Notes under the pieces: generated by a model | Seen by the model: the letters and a program-made list of their open reading frames with translations, nothing else | Databases searched by the model: none | What the model was told of the DNA's origin: nothing | Shown here: positions 17,078 to 25,726 of the stretch, in pieces | Layout: every line of letters starts with the position of its first letter | How positions within the stretch are numbered: the stretch's first letter is position 1 | Assembly: GCF_007997015.1 (NCBI RefSeq) | Contig: NZ_VOSM01000010.1 | Coordinates: 120,983 to 184,982 of the forward strand | DNA from: Lujinxingia vulgaris | GTDB taxonomy: Bacteria; Myxococcota_A; Bradymonadia; Bradymonadales; Bradymonadaceae | Reading direction: 5' to 3' | Length of the DNA: 64,000 nucleotides | Program-made: the position numbers and the translations under genes

Positions 17078-18130
17078 TCAGCGCGGGGTGAGGTGGTTAT
17101 CGACCGTGGGGGGCACGGTGTCGCCGCGAGCCTGAAGGGCGAGTGCCTCGGGGTGGCGCTGGTAGTGCTTGCGCACGATGTTGGCCAGGCGTGCGCGGGT
17201 GGCGTTGTCGACCGGAGCGGGGTGGGCGTCGGGAAGCGCGTCGGCCAGCGCCTCGACCAGCTCATGCTGGGGGGCGGGGACTTTCTCGGCCCAGCTGCGC
17301 AGCAGCGCGCGATCGACCTCGGCCGGCAGCGAGCCCATGATGCCCACGTCGTTCTGGCTATGGACGAGAAGTCCGCTGGTGGTGCCGCGATCGAGGGTGA
17401 GCACCTGAAAGAGGTAGAGGGTGTGGTAGTCGAGCTGCTGGTGTTTTTCTTCCTCGGTGGGGGCCGGCGCGTCTTTGAGGCTCTCTTCGAGCAGCGCGCC
17501 GTAGGTGGCGATCACCGCCTCGCCATAGGCGCGGGCCAGGCGCAGGTCGGCCTCAAAATCGCCGCTGGAGTAGCCCTCCAGGTAGAAGTGGGCCACCCCG
17601 CGGGTGCGCTCCAGCGCGGGGATGTAGAAGTAGCGGTCGCCCTGGGCCTTGGCCTCTTCAAAAAGCTCGGTGCTGACGCCGCGCAGCGCGCCCAAAAAAC
17701 GCGAGGTCTGCGCGTCATTGGGGTGCGAGGGGTTTAAGTCGGCCATGATGCGCCAGGTGCCCGGGCCACCTTTGAGCTCGGTCCAGCTGATATGCATATG
17801 CATGGAGCTGGCCATGGGGTGGGCCGGATGCACGATGGTGGAGAGGGCGGTGGCCGAGCCTAAGCGCTTTTCGGGAAGATCGTCGTAGTGCACACACGAG
17901 ACGTTGACCGAGGCGCGGTTAAAGGTGGGGGTGTCGGCGGTGGCAAGCCGCGTGCCGCCGCCGTGAGTGCCCTCATCACGCAGCCAGGAGATGGGCTCAA
18001 ACGCCGGCTCATCGGCGTTGGGCGCGGCGGCGACCAGGCGAGTGGCGAGCTGGGATTGCAGAGCTTCAACGAGCTCCAGGGCGCGGGCGGCACGGGAGGA
18101 TTGGGGGAAGGTGCGTTGGGAGGTTGTCAT
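17078..18130 (-). CDS. hemF: Coproporphyrinogen III oxidase (aerobic, HemF-like)
   Basis: Oxygen-dependent conversion of coproporphyrinogen III to protoporphyrinogen IX in heme synthesis. A 350-residue protein with HemF hallmarks in order: GGGTRLATADTPTFNRASVN (glycine-rich), VSCVHYDDLPEK, STIVHPAHPMASSMHMHISW (His-rich active-site strand), WRIMADLNPSHPND, and a helical region ending with GLLVHSQNDVGIMGSLP. It is shifted from the E. coli type, with no YFGGGxDLTPYY motif (here WRIMADLNPS), so it belongs to a divergent branch. No other heme genes are adjacent. Start at 18130 (MTTSQRTFPQ); ribosome site weak. Confidence 0.75.
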   Translation of the reverse strand: MTTSQRTFPQSSRAARALELVEALQSQLATRLVAAAPNADEPAFEPISWLRDEGTHGGGTRLATADTPTFNRASVNVSCVHYDDLPEKRLGSATALSTIVHPAHPMASSMHMHISWTELKGGPGTWRIMADLNPSHPNDAQTSRFLGALRGVSTELFEEAKAQGDRYFYIPALERTRGVAHFYLEGYSSGDFEADLRLARAYGEAVIATYGALLEESLKDAPAPTEEEKHQQLDYHTLYLFQVLTLDRGTTSGLLVHSQNDVGIMGSLPAEVDRALLRSWAEKVPAPQHELVEALADALPDAHPAPVDNATRARLANIVRKHYQRHPEALALQARGDTVPPTVDNHLTPR

Positions 18131-18229
18131 ATCTTGGCCAGGGTCAATAGGTCGAGGTAGGAAGCGCCTCATCAAAGCATTCCGACTTTAGGTTTGGGGG
18201 GCGGAGAGGGGGGCATGTGGTCTTGCGCC

Positions 18230-19711
18230 CTAAAAGACGATGCCCACCATAAGGTCGACCCAGATCTGGAGAAGATCATTGTTTTGTCGCAGGTCCACAA
18301 GGGCTACTGGCGACCCATAGTCGCGGTTGGTTGCCGATGTCGTAGAATAGATGTTGAGCGAGGGGCCGGCGATCAACGCGAAACGCGGTGCAAGTCGCCA
18401 GCCCAGGGGCGCGCGCAGATGAAAGTGTGTCCCGCTTGAGGCCGTGCTGAGGTCTGCAAACATGACCACCGCGTCGATGTCGGCGAAGTAAGGGCGATCG
18501 TCAAAAGGCAGGTGAAGCCCGAGGCCTGCGCCGATGGAGCCGGAATTGCCGAAGAGGGCCGTGCCGCTTTGAACGAGATAGCGCAGCCGGCGACCGCCCA
18601 TGCTCAATCCCGTGTAGATATGGCCGGGCAGCGCGTAGTAGCCAAACAACCTCGGGGGGTAATCCGTGGCGATGTTCACCAGTCCCACCGGCCAGTTGGC
18701 GTTTTTGGAGATGTTTATAAGCCCGACCTGGGTGCCTTCGATGGCGCCGGCGATGTTGACGGCGCCGACCTGGGCGCCCCGCTGGTTGTCGCTGACGTTG
18801 ACCGCAGCGACCTGGGCGCCCTCGATGGTGCGCGAGTAGTTGAAGGCCGAGGCGACCTGGGCGCCCTCAAAGTCGCCGTCGTTCCAGCTGGCTATGAGGC
18901 CAATCTGGGCGCCGGAGCCCCGGCGCGCGGTGTGGTTGATGAGGCCTATCTGCGTGCCCCGGGCCTGCTCATGACTGCCGATGAGGTTGAGCGTCAGCGG
19001 GGCGCTCGGCGGGCCGAAACTCACGCCGGGGAGAAGCCCCAGGCGAAGCGAGCCGGGGGGCTCCAGTGCGGGAGGTTGGGAGGCTGGCGAGGGCGTTCTG
19101 GCAGGTGCGCGGGCGGAGGCGGCCTCGGCCACCTCCCGGGTTCGCAGCGCCGAGAGGTTGGCCAGGGATGCGGCTTTGCGGGCGGTCCGACGCGCGGCTT
19201 CCTGGTTGAAGAGGGCATCGACCTCCGCGTCGGCGCGCGTTTCTATGAGGCTCCTTGTGAGCGCGACGCTCTCGGTGGCGAGGGCGGAAGCCCGAGCGCG
19301 GGCGTCGTCGCCGTGGGCCTGGCGCGCGGCGGTGATCACCCAGGCCAGGCGGCTTGCGGCCTCGCGGATGGCCTCGGAGTCAGCCTCGGGCCCAAGCTGC
19401 GCGCGGTGCTCCAGGCTGGGGGTGCGCAGAATCACCACGCAGCGCTCACTACCCTCGGGCACCCAGAAGAGGCGCCAGCTCGCCGGGGAGGCGTCGGCGT
19501 TGGTGGTCTCGGCGTCGGCGGAGAGGTTGAGCTCGGGGAGGCGCAGCGCGAGCTCGGCGCGCAGCTCGTCGGCGGCGTCGGTGTCGGCGCAGGCCGAGAC
19601 GGTCTGCAGCTCCAGACGCTCGGCAGCAGGCTGCGCCCGCGCCACAGCGGAGCTGGTGAGGTGGGCCGCGAGGAGCGCGAGGGTGAGGGTGCTGGCGAGC
19701 CTGACGCGCAC
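18230..19711 (-). CDS. Exported surface-repeat protein (LA_2272-like), last gene of ECF operon
   Basis: A 493-residue exported protein. Start is GTG at 19711, abutting the stop of the anti-sigma gene (TGAGTG). A signal peptide ends AVARAQ. An N-terminal about 200-residue helical periplasmic part follows, then short tandem motifs of the GAQVxxxN type: GTQIGLINHTARRG, GAQIGLIASWNDGDFE, GAQVASAFNYSRTIE, GAQVAAVNVSDNQR, GAQVGAVNIAGAIE, GTQVGLINISKN. These match the Leptospira-type LA_2272 surface repeat pattern. The C-terminal about 150 residues look like an amphipathic beta-sheet and end IVF. Function inferred as an outer-membrane or surface protein controlled by the upstream sigma factor. Confidence 0.75.
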   Translation of the reverse strand: MRVRLASTLTLALLAAHLTSSAVARAQPAAERLELQTVSACADTDAADELRAELALRLPELNLSADAETTNADASPASWRLFWVPEGSERCVVILRTPSLEHRAQLGPEADSEAIREAASRLAWVITAARQAHGDDARARASALATESVALTRSLIETRADAEVDALFNQEAARRTARKAASLANLSALRTREVAEAASARAPARTPSPASQPPALEPPGSLRLGLLPGVSFGPPSAPLTLNLIGSHEQARGTQIGLINHTARRGSGAQIGLIASWNDGDFEGAQVASAFNYSRTIEGAQVAAVNVSDNQRGAQVGAVNIAGAIEGTQVGLINISKNANWPVGLVNIATDYPPRLFGYYALPGHIYTGLSMGGRRLRYLVQSGTALFGNSGSIGAGLGLHLPFDDRPYFADIDAVVMFADLSTASSGTHFHLRAPLGWRLAPRFALIAGPSLNIYSTTSATNRDYGSPVALVDLRQNNDLLQIWVDLMVGIVF

Positions 19712-21187
19712 TCAGCGTCCCCCGCAGTGGGGGCTCTGTGCGCGGCGATCGCCAAGGAGCCGGCAGAGCTCGTTGATGGCGATGGGCGCGGCCATATCGT
19801 CGGGCCAGGTGTTGGCAAAGTAGGTCAGGTGGTCGATGGCCCGATGCTCATCATTGAGCTGGCGGTAGTAGAGCAGCGCCAGATCCAGACGCACCGTGGC
19901 CGCAGCGCGGTCGCGGGAGCCGAGCACCTCGAGGAGATCTTCGTAGTGAGCGGCGGCCTTTGCGAAGTTGCGCCGGCGCATGGCCTCCTCGGCCTCCAGA
20001 CGCAGGGTGGCCGGGCCGGGGGCGCGGGCGGTGGAGTTTTCTGGAGATGTCTGGCGAGGGGAGGCCTGGCGGATATTGGGCGCGGACGCGGCCTGGTCGT
20101 CGGCCAGATCATCGGAGGTGGGCTGGGCGCTGGCGCGGGCTCGGGCGGCCTCTTTCGCCAGGGCCTGACGGGCCCTGTGGCTCTCCGGGTCAACGTGGGT
20201 GGTCACCGATGCCCAGCGTGTGGGGGGGATCGGGCGCTGGCGTCCCTCGGCCCAGGCGCTGCCACCGAGCACCGGCTCCTCCTCGCCGCCTTCCTCCCGC
20301 ACCACCACCTCGCCAGTGATCACACCGAGCTCCGACTGGTCGGCGTCGACATAAAAGGCGGTGCCCACCACGGTGGCCTCGGCGCCGGGGAAACGCACCT
20401 GCAGGGTCTGGTTTTCGGTGGGCAAGAACTCCAGCACGAGCGTGCCCTGGCGAGCCTCGATCTCCCAGCCCTGCTCCAGCACCGAGATGCCCCAGCGGGC
20501 GTCGTCGGAGGCGAAGAGGCGCAGCGCGTCGAGCTCCAGCGTGGGGGCGCTCTCGGCGTCTTCGGCCGCAGCCGGGGCGGGGCGTCCCCCGGCGAGTGTG
20601 GCGGCGTTGTCGCTGGCTGTGGGCGCGTCGTCTGCGGTGGTGGCGACGCCATCGGAGGGGGAGTGAGGCTCGTCGACCCAGCCCGAGAAGATCAGCGGCC
20701 AGGCCAGAAAGGCCACGAGCGCCGCGGCCAGCGCGATGATCAGGTGGGCGGCCGAGGCGCTGCGACGCGCCGGCGTGTCGTCGTCGCTGGAGGTTGCGGT
20801 GGAAAACGCGCCACTCGGCGGTGGGCCGATGCGGCCTGTGGGCGTAAGGCGATGTGCCGGGCGCTCGCCAGTGGGTGGGGCGGCCGGCCAGGACTCACCA
20901 GGGGAGCCCAGGCGCGCGTCGTCGCCGCGAGTTACCCCGGGGTGGGGCGCATCCAGGGTGTCTTCAATGCGCGAGAAGAGGGCGTCGGCGTCAAAAGGCA
21001 CCGGATCGGCCGGATCCCAGATCGTGGCTTCGTCGAGCATATCGCCCAGACGCTCGACGTAGTCGCGGCAGCTGGCGCAATGCTCCACATGCGCGTCCAG
21101 GGTTGCCAGATCACTGCCGGAGAGCTCCCCGCGGCGCAGATCGAAGGCGTCGATCCGGATCTTTTTGCAGAGCTCACTGCTGCTCAT
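19712..21187 (-). CDS. FecR-like anti-sigma factor with zinc-finger N-terminus
   Basis: A 491-residue transmembrane anti-sigma factor. Residues 1-50 include LDAHVEHCASCRDYVERLGD, the HxxxCxxC zinc-binding anti-sigma motif that holds the partner sigma factor. A long Pro/Ser linker leads to a membrane helix (AAHLIIALAAALVAFLAWPL, about residue 145-165). The outer part carries a FecR-type domain (ARQGTLVLEFL, VVGTAFYVDADQ, GVITGEVVVREEGG). The C-terminus is TPR-like (EAMRRRNFAKAAAHYEDLL). It overlaps the sigma gene by four bases (ATGA) and abuts the surface-repeat gene. Confidence 0.88.
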   Translation of the reverse strand: MSSSELCKKIRIDAFDLRRGELSGSDLATLDAHVEHCASCRDYVERLGDMLDEATIWDPADPVPFDADALFSRIEDTLDAPHPGVTRGDDARLGSPGESWPAAPPTGERPAHRLTPTGRIGPPPSGAFSTATSSDDDTPARRSASAAHLIIALAAALVAFLAWPLIFSGWVDEPHSPSDGVATTADDAPTASDNAATLAGGRPAPAAAEDAESAPTLELDALRLFASDDARWGISVLEQGWEIEARQGTLVLEFLPTENQTLQVRFPGAEATVVGTAFYVDADQSELGVITGEVVVREEGGEEEPVLGGSAWAEGRQRPIPPTRWASVTTHVDPESHRARQALAKEAARARASAQPTSDDLADDQAASAPNIRQASPRQTSPENSTARAPGPATLRLEAEEAMRRRNFAKAAAHYEDLLEVLGSRDRAAATVRLDLALLYYRQLNDEHRAIDHLTYFANTWPDDMAAPIAINELCRLLGDRRAQSPHCGGR

Positions 21188-21750
21188 GGCCGCTCTCCAC
21201 GTTGGGTGGCTTCGAGCACCTCGCGCAAATCTTGCCGCGCGCGGCGCACCCGGGAGGCCACCGTGTTGAGCGGGTCGCCGGTTAAGTCGGCGATCTCGCG
21301 CAACTTCATGCCCTCGATCTCATAGAGCACAAAGGCTTCGCGATGATCCAGGGGCATCTTCTCCATCGCGGCGTAGAGGCCGCGCAGCTGATCGCGGGCC
21401 TCCAGGCGCCGCCAGGAGCTGCCGGACTGGCGCAGCGGGCGCCAGTCGTCGAGCGAGACGGTCTTCTTGCGCCGTCGCAGGTGATCGATGGCCACGTTGC
21501 GCGAGACCCGGTAGAGCCAGGTCGTGAAGGTGCAGTCGCCGCGGTAGTCCGCCAGGCAGCGGTGCACCTGCACAAAGACCTCCTGAACCACATCTTCCAG
21601 ATCGCCGCGGGGCCCGACCAGCCGCCCCACATGATGCGCCACATAGCCGACGTGGCGCTCGTAGAGCTGCCGAAACGCGACGCGATCTCCGGCGGCTGCG
21701 CGGGTGATCAACGTCGCGTCGACGTCAAACTGGGGTTCGGTCTGGGCCAT
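21184..21750 (-). CDS. ECF-subfamily RNA polymerase sigma factor
   Basis: A 188-residue ECF sigma factor with region 2 (GDRVAFRQLYERHVGYVAHH, DLEDVVQEVFVQVHR, TFTTWLYRVSRNVAIDHLRR) and region 4 (LDHREAFVLYEIEGMKLREI, ADLTGDPLNTVASRVRRARQ). It directs RNA polymerase to a regulon that presumably includes its own operon. The stop overlaps the start of the zinc-finger anti-sigma gene, which fixes its partner. The ATG at 21750 has a weak ribosome site. The region 4 to region 2 spacing is normal. Confidence 0.93.
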   Translation of the reverse strand: MAQTEPQFDVDATLITRAAAGDRVAFRQLYERHVGYVAHHVGRLVGPRGDLEDVVQEVFVQVHRCLADYRGDCTFTTWLYRVSRNVAIDHLRRRKKTVSLDDWRPLRQSGSSWRRLEARDQLRGLYAAMEKMPLDHREAFVLYEIEGMKLREIADLTGDPLNTVASRVRRARQDLREVLEATQRGERP

Positions 21751-21868
21751 AAGGGCGGCTCAACATCGGTCAGAGAGTCGGGGGCACCGGGTGCCGGCGG
21801 ATCTTCGGAGAAAGTCCGAAACGTTGCAAGCGGTTACACTTTTTGCCGACACCCGGGCATTGCTTCTC

Positions 21869-22783
21869 TTAGAAGGGTACGCACAGACCGTCGAGGCAGC
21901 GCGAGTTATCTGCGCAGTCGCTGCTCAGGGTGCACTCCGGGTTGGTCTCGTGGGCGGCCACGCAGTAGCCCTCCACGCAGGTGTCGCCGGCGCCGCCGAT
22001 GATCTCGCAGTCCTCATCGCAGGTGCAGGCGGAGCGGCAGCGGGCGTTGACGCAGTCTTCGTCCGGGTTGCAGTCCGCGCCCACCCGGCACTGGGGGCCG
22101 GGGCGGTGGTCGGGGCGGCAGACGCCGCTGCGGCAGTACTCCCCGTCGGCGCAGGCCGCGTCGCTCTCGCAACGATCCAGGCAGAAGCCGTTGATGCAGG
22201 CACCCGTGCCGCAGTCCTCATCGTAGACGCACTGGTCGCCGCCCTGGCGGTCGGGCTGGCAGATGCCATCCTGGCAGACCTCGGTGGTCGGGCAATGCAG
22301 ATCGTCGGTGCAGGTGACCTGGCAGCGCCCATCGAGGCAGAGCGAGCCGAAGGGGCACTCGTTGTTGAGCACGCAGCTGTCGAGCGGGCCGCAGCCGGGC
22401 TGGCCATCATCTTCGACCGGGCAGTCGTCATCGCCGGTATCTGCGCCATCATCGCCGGTATCTGCGCCATCATCGCCGGTGTCTGCGCCATCATCGTAGC
22501 CGGCGTCATCATCGTAGTCGGAGCCATCGTCGTAAGGATCGTCGCTGTCGCGGCAGCGGCCGCTGACGCAGCGCTCATCGTCGTCGCAATCCGAGCTCCA
22601 GGTGCACTCGGCCTCGGCGCAGACATCGTCGTCACACACACCGCTAAAGCAGTCGCTGTCGCGATCGCACTCGCAGCCAACTTCGCCGTCGCCACCCCAG
22701 CTGTGGCCCTCTTCAACAATCAGGCAGGCGCTCGAGAAGAGCATCATTGCCAGCACCATCATCAGCTTGAGCACATGTACCAT
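21869..22783 (-). CDS. Cys-rich lipoprotein with dickkopf/EB-like repeats
   Basis: A 304-residue lipoprotein with a signal peptide and lipobox (MMLFSSACLI), preceded by a strong TGGAGG. The mature protein is a chain of about ten Cys-rich modules of the pattern C-x4-5-DC-x5-CxxGxC (for example CTWSSDCDDDERCVSGRC, CYEDCGTGACINGFC-like, CTLSSDCADNSRCLDG). In the middle is a small in-frame 21-base repeat giving GADTGDD three times. It is probably an exported, disulfide-bonded surface protein of unknown role. It is divergent from the next lipoprotein gene. Confidence 0.82.
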   Translation of the reverse strand: MVHVLKLMMVLAMMLFSSACLIVEEGHSWGGDGEVGCECDRDSDCFSGVCDDDVCAEAECTWSSDCDDDERCVSGRCRDSDDPYDDGSDYDDDAGYDDGADTGDDGADTGDDGADTGDDDCPVEDDGQPGCGPLDSCVLNNECPFGSLCLDGRCQVTCTDDLHCPTTEVCQDGICQPDRQGGDQCVYDEDCGTGACINGFCLDRCESDAACADGEYCRSGVCRPDHRPGPQCRVGADCNPDEDCVNARCRSACTCDEDCEIIGGAGDTCVEGYCVAAHETNPECTLSSDCADNSRCLDGLCVPF

Positions 22784-22932
22784 GGTCGACCTCCAGAAGA
22801 AGTGGGTCGGGCGGTCGATTTTTCGCCCGCTTTTTCACACAATGACGAGCGCCCCTCGATGGAGGCCTCAAACCCTTGGTCGGAAGGTCGGCGTTTTTTT
22901 GTGCAAACCTTTTCATTTTTTCTGGAGACGGC

Positions 22933-23595
22933 ATGACCCCACCCCTCTCAACACCGCTTCGCTGGCCGCTGATCGCGCTGATGGCCGGTCTTCTGGCCTG
23001 CGGCGACACGGCCGATTCGCCCGACACCTCCGATCCAGACGCTGGCGAGGAGCCGGTCGGGGTGGATATCTCAACGGGGGAGGGCGCGCGGGTGGAGCCC
23101 ACCGAGACGACGCCCACCCTGGTGGTGGAGGAGGAGAGCTACACCTTCTCGCGCGCCTATTTTGGTCTGACCCACGCCGACGCCACCGAGTCCGGGCGCA
23201 CCGAGCTCTACATCGAGGCGGTGGAGGGCGGCGATGAGGGCTGCCCCACCGAAGATGGGGCCTCACCCGAGCGCAACATGCTCGTGCAGGGCGTTTATCT
23301 GGATGAGGAAGGGGAGCCCGCAGCCGAAGACGCGCAGCTGATTATTTTTGATTATATGGGCGACTTTGTGCCGCCGGAGGCCAACCCGCCGCTTTTGCGC
23401 AGCGAGGGCACCCCGCAGCTCACCCTCTTTGAGGCCGAGGTCTGCGAGAGCTGTGTTGGCGAGGCCCAGCCCGAGGGATTTTTAAAACTATTTGTGGCGG
23501 GTGATACAACGGAGGGCGGTGTGGTCCGCGGGATGATCGAGGCCACCCACTGCGAATCGCTAGACGTGGGGCCGCCCACGCTGCCCACGCTTTAA
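22933..23595 (+). CDS. Small lipoprotein of unknown function
   Basis: A 220-residue lipoprotein. Start at 22933 (MTPPLSTPLRWPLIALMAGL) with TCTGGAGACG upstream; lipobox LLACGD. An acidic linker (TADSPDTSDPDAGEEPVG) is followed by a beta-rich domain with two Cys near the C-terminus (VCESCVGEAQ, ATHCESL), and YFGLTHADATESGRTELYIE and ERNMLVQGVYLDEEGEP. No known family recognised. It stands alone; a terminator follows directly. Confidence 0.75.
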   Translation: MTPPLSTPLRWPLIALMAGLLACGDTADSPDTSDPDAGEEPVGVDISTGEGARVEPTETTPTLVVEEESYTFSRAYFGLTHADATESGRTELYIEAVEGGDEGCPTEDGASPERNMLVQGVYLDEEGEPAAEDAQLIIFDYMGDFVPPEANPPLLRSEGTPQLTLFEAEVCESCVGEAQPEGFLKLFVAGDTTEGGVVRGMIEATHCESLDVGPPTLPTL

Positions 23596-23612
23596 GGTGT
23601 TTTGACCTGACC

Positions 23613-23645
23613 CCGGCGCCTCAATGGCGCCGGAGTTTTGTTTTG
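23613..23645 (+). terminator. Intrinsic terminator
   Basis: 8-bp stem CCGGCGCC (23613-23620) against GGCGCCGG (23626-23633), then AGTTTTGTTTT. It follows the small lipoprotein gene. Confidence 0.8.
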
Positions 23646-23752
23646 CAAGGGCATGATTTTGTTGGGTTTTCTGGTGTGTTGAACGCGTCGCAACCTTCTT
23701 CGCGAACACGGGCGCGCGTTGCACCCTTCTCCCTGAACGAAAACCCCTGAAC

Positions 23753-23798
23753 GAAAAAAACGAGCGCTGCCGGGGGGGCAGCGCTCGTTTTTTTTTTG
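23753..23798. terminator. Strong bidirectional terminator
   Basis: An 11-bp stem CGAGCGCTGCC (23761-23771) against GGCAGCGCTCG (23777-23787) with seven A before and ten T after. It ends transcription of the slyD-like gene coming from the right and backs up the preceding terminator. Confidence 0.9.
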
Positions 23799-23830
23799 AC
23801 CAATCAATTCCGGCGGTGCCGGGGCCCGAC

Positions 23831-24334
23831 TCAGTGCGAGTGGGTGCCGTCGATGCCGTGCGGGTGCCCGTGATCGAGCTCCGAGGCGTTGGCGTCGCGG
23901 ATGCCCTCGATCTTCACGTCGAAGAAGAGGGTTTCACCGGCCAGGGGGTGGTTGTTGTCGACCATGATCTTGTCGCCTTCGATTCCCACGACCCACAGGG
24001 GCATCTGGGAGCCGTCGGGCATCTGGGCGGCGAACATCATGCCTTCGTGAATCTCGGCGCCGGGGGGGAAGGCGCTGCGCTCGACGGGCTGCGGGCCGGG
24101 GCCCTGCTTCTCGCCATAACCCTCGGCCGGGGCGACCTCGGCTTTGAAGGCGTCGCCGACCTTTTTGCCGGTCATCTGGCTCTCCAGGCCGGGCACGATG
24201 TTGCCGGCGCCGTGGAGGTAGGCCATCGGCTCCTGACCTTCGGAGGAGTCGAGGACTTCGCCCTCTTTGTCGGTCAGGGTGTAATGAAAGATGACGACTT
24301 TGTCGTCGGCGACGACCGCGTTGAGGTCGGACAT
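23831..24334 (-). CDS. slyD: FKBP-type peptidyl-prolyl isomerase, SlyD-like
   Basis: Cytoplasmic proline isomerase and chaperone, 167 residues. FKBP core: VIFHYTLTDKEGEVLDSSEG, PMAYLHGAGNIVPGLESQMT, GKKVGDAFKAEVAPAEGYGE. The insert-in-flap segment is QMPDGSQMPLWVVGIEGDKI, followed by DNNHPLAGETLFFDVKIEGI. The C-terminus is short and His-rich (HGHPHGIDGTHSH), as in metal-binding SlyD proteins, though shorter than in E. coli. An AGGAG ribosome site precedes the ATG. It is 46 bases downstream of the TPR lipoprotein gene. Confidence 0.93.
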   Translation of the reverse strand: MSDLNAVVADDKVVIFHYTLTDKEGEVLDSSEGQEPMAYLHGAGNIVPGLESQMTGKKVGDAFKAEVAPAEGYGEKQGPGPQPVERSAFPPGAEIHEGMMFAAQMPDGSQMPLWVVGIEGDKIMVDNNHPLAGETLFFDVKIEGIRDANASELDHGHPHGIDGTHSH

Positions 24335-24380
24335 AAAAGCTCCTGAAACGTGAGCGTGTGTGTGATGCCAAACGATCAGG

Positions 24381-25691
24381 TCAAGGCGTCAGAAGCGCAT
24401 CGACGCCAACCCGTTCGGCGTAGCGTGGGTCCAAATCCTGGACCTTTTGGAGCAAGCTAGTCGCGAGAGGGCGATCATTCAAGCGCCGCAAGGCGATCAT
24501 CGCCAGCTCGTAGGCCTGTCGGGCGTTGAGATCGGGTTGTTTTTCCAAGAGCTCGATCTGGCTGCGCACCATCTCATCGGGCGCGCCCGAGCGTGAGGCG
24601 ATCTGCAGAAGTCCCAGGCCGGCGGCGATGTTATTGGGCTCAAACTCCAGGGCGCGGCGGAAGTAGCGCTGGGCTTCTTCAAAATGGTCTTCGCCGCGGG
24701 CCATGGTGATCTGCCCGTCGGCGACCATGATGGCGGCCTGCTGCTGCGGGCCGGGGGCGGAGGGCTGCAGCACCGCGGAGTTTTGCGCCGTCGGGGGCTG
24801 ACCGGCTGCGATCGGATTTTGCGCGGCCGGAGGTTGCGCGGAGGGAAGTTCGTTTTGCGCGGCCGGAGGTTGGGTTTCTTCGTCTGGATTTTGCCCGGCC
24901 GCGGGCTGGTTTTGCGCGACCGGGGGTTGAACATCGGCGTTATTCTGCGCGGCGTTCGCGCTGCTCACGGCGTTCTGGGTGGCCCCGGTGGTGCGGGCCT
25001 GGCGGGCCTCCAGCCGGTTGATCTGCTCGGCGATGCCTGCGGCGTTGAGCCCGCGGAAGGGGCCAAAGGCCGGGTCGAGCTGGCGCGCGCGCTTGAACGC
25101 AGCGAGCGCCCGGTCGGCAGCAGCGCTCTCGCGCTCCATCTGCGCGAGGTTCAGGCTGGCGTCGAGCACGTGCACCACCGCCTCATCGGGGCGCGTGGTT
25201 TTGAGCTGGTCGATGAGCTCGCGGGCCTGGGCCTCCTGGCCGAGCTGCACATAGCTCCAGGCCAGGGCCGGCGCGGCCGGCGACGAGGTGCCGCCGGCCT
25301 CCACCGCGTCCTGATAGAGCGCCACAAGCTCCATATAACGCCCGGTGAGCAGAAAGACCTGCTCGATGGACTCCAGGCGCTGCACCACATCGGCGCGCGT
25401 GAGCAGCGAGGGGGCGTTCTGCACAAAGCTGTCGGCGATCTCGGTGTAGTTGGCGCGCTCGGCCTCCGAGAGAAGCGCTGGCGAGGAGGCGCGGGCCGGC
25501 TCGGCCTGCAAGTCGCGGCCGGACCAGGGGCTTAAGTACACAAGCGAGTCCGCCTCTGGTAGGTCTGCTTCCGAGCAGCCGGCGGTGGCCAGGGCGACTG
25601 TGCCCAGAAGCGCCAGACTCAGCGCGCGTCCGCTAGTTTGTCGATGTCGACGATGTCGCGTCATCATTTTCGTTATCAGGGGGCCAGGCAT
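24381..25691 (-). CDS. TPR lipoprotein with PPAAQN linker repeats
   Basis: A 436-residue exported lipoprotein (ALSLALLGTVALATAGCSEA). The N-terminal half has tetratricopeptide-like helices (YMELVALYQDAVEAGG, QLGQEAQARELIDQLKTTRP). A central low-complexity region holds repeated PPAAQN/PPVAQN units (Gln/Asn/Pro/Ala-rich, about residues 235-305). A final TPR pair follows (EEAQRYFRRALEFEPNNIAA, QAYELAMIALRRLNDRPLAT). GAGGA precedes the ATG. TPR lipoproteins often scaffold outer-membrane assembly or secretion; partner unknown here. It is divergent from folK. Confidence 0.82.
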   Translation of the reverse strand: MPGPLITKMMTRHRRHRQTSGRALSLALLGTVALATAGCSEADLPEADSLVYLSPWSGRDLQAEPARASSPALLSEAERANYTEIADSFVQNAPSLLTRADVVQRLESIEQVFLLTGRYMELVALYQDAVEAGGTSSPAAPALAWSYVQLGQEAQARELIDQLKTTRPDEAVVHVLDASLNLAQMERESAAADRALAAFKRARQLDPAFGPFRGLNAAGIAEQINRLEARQARTTGATQNAVSSANAAQNNADVQPPVAQNQPAAGQNPDEETQPPAAQNELPSAQPPAAQNPIAAGQPPTAQNSAVLQPSAPGPQQQAAIMVADGQITMARGEDHFEEAQRYFRRALEFEPNNIAAGLGLLQIASRSGAPDEMVRSQIELLEKQPDLNARQAYELAMIALRRLNDRPLATSLLQKVQDLDPRYAERVGVDALLTP

Positions 25692-25726
25692 GGCGTCCTC
25701 GTTTTGAGCTCGGGAGCAGCGAGACT

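Noticed and set aside
17078..17265. Longer start (17265) for the LuxR regulator
   Set aside because: It would overlap the HemF gene by about 190 bases; the start at 16926 avoids this.
18512..21325. A 937-codon plus-strand frame
   Set aside because: High-GC antisense shadow of the surface-repeat and anti-sigma genes; composition Gly/Arg/Ala-rich with no domain.
21704..22936. A 410-codon plus-strand Ala/Val-rich frame
   Set aside because: It is the antisense shadow of the Cys-rich lipoprotein gene (21869-22783), which has a signal peptide, lipobox and ribosome site.
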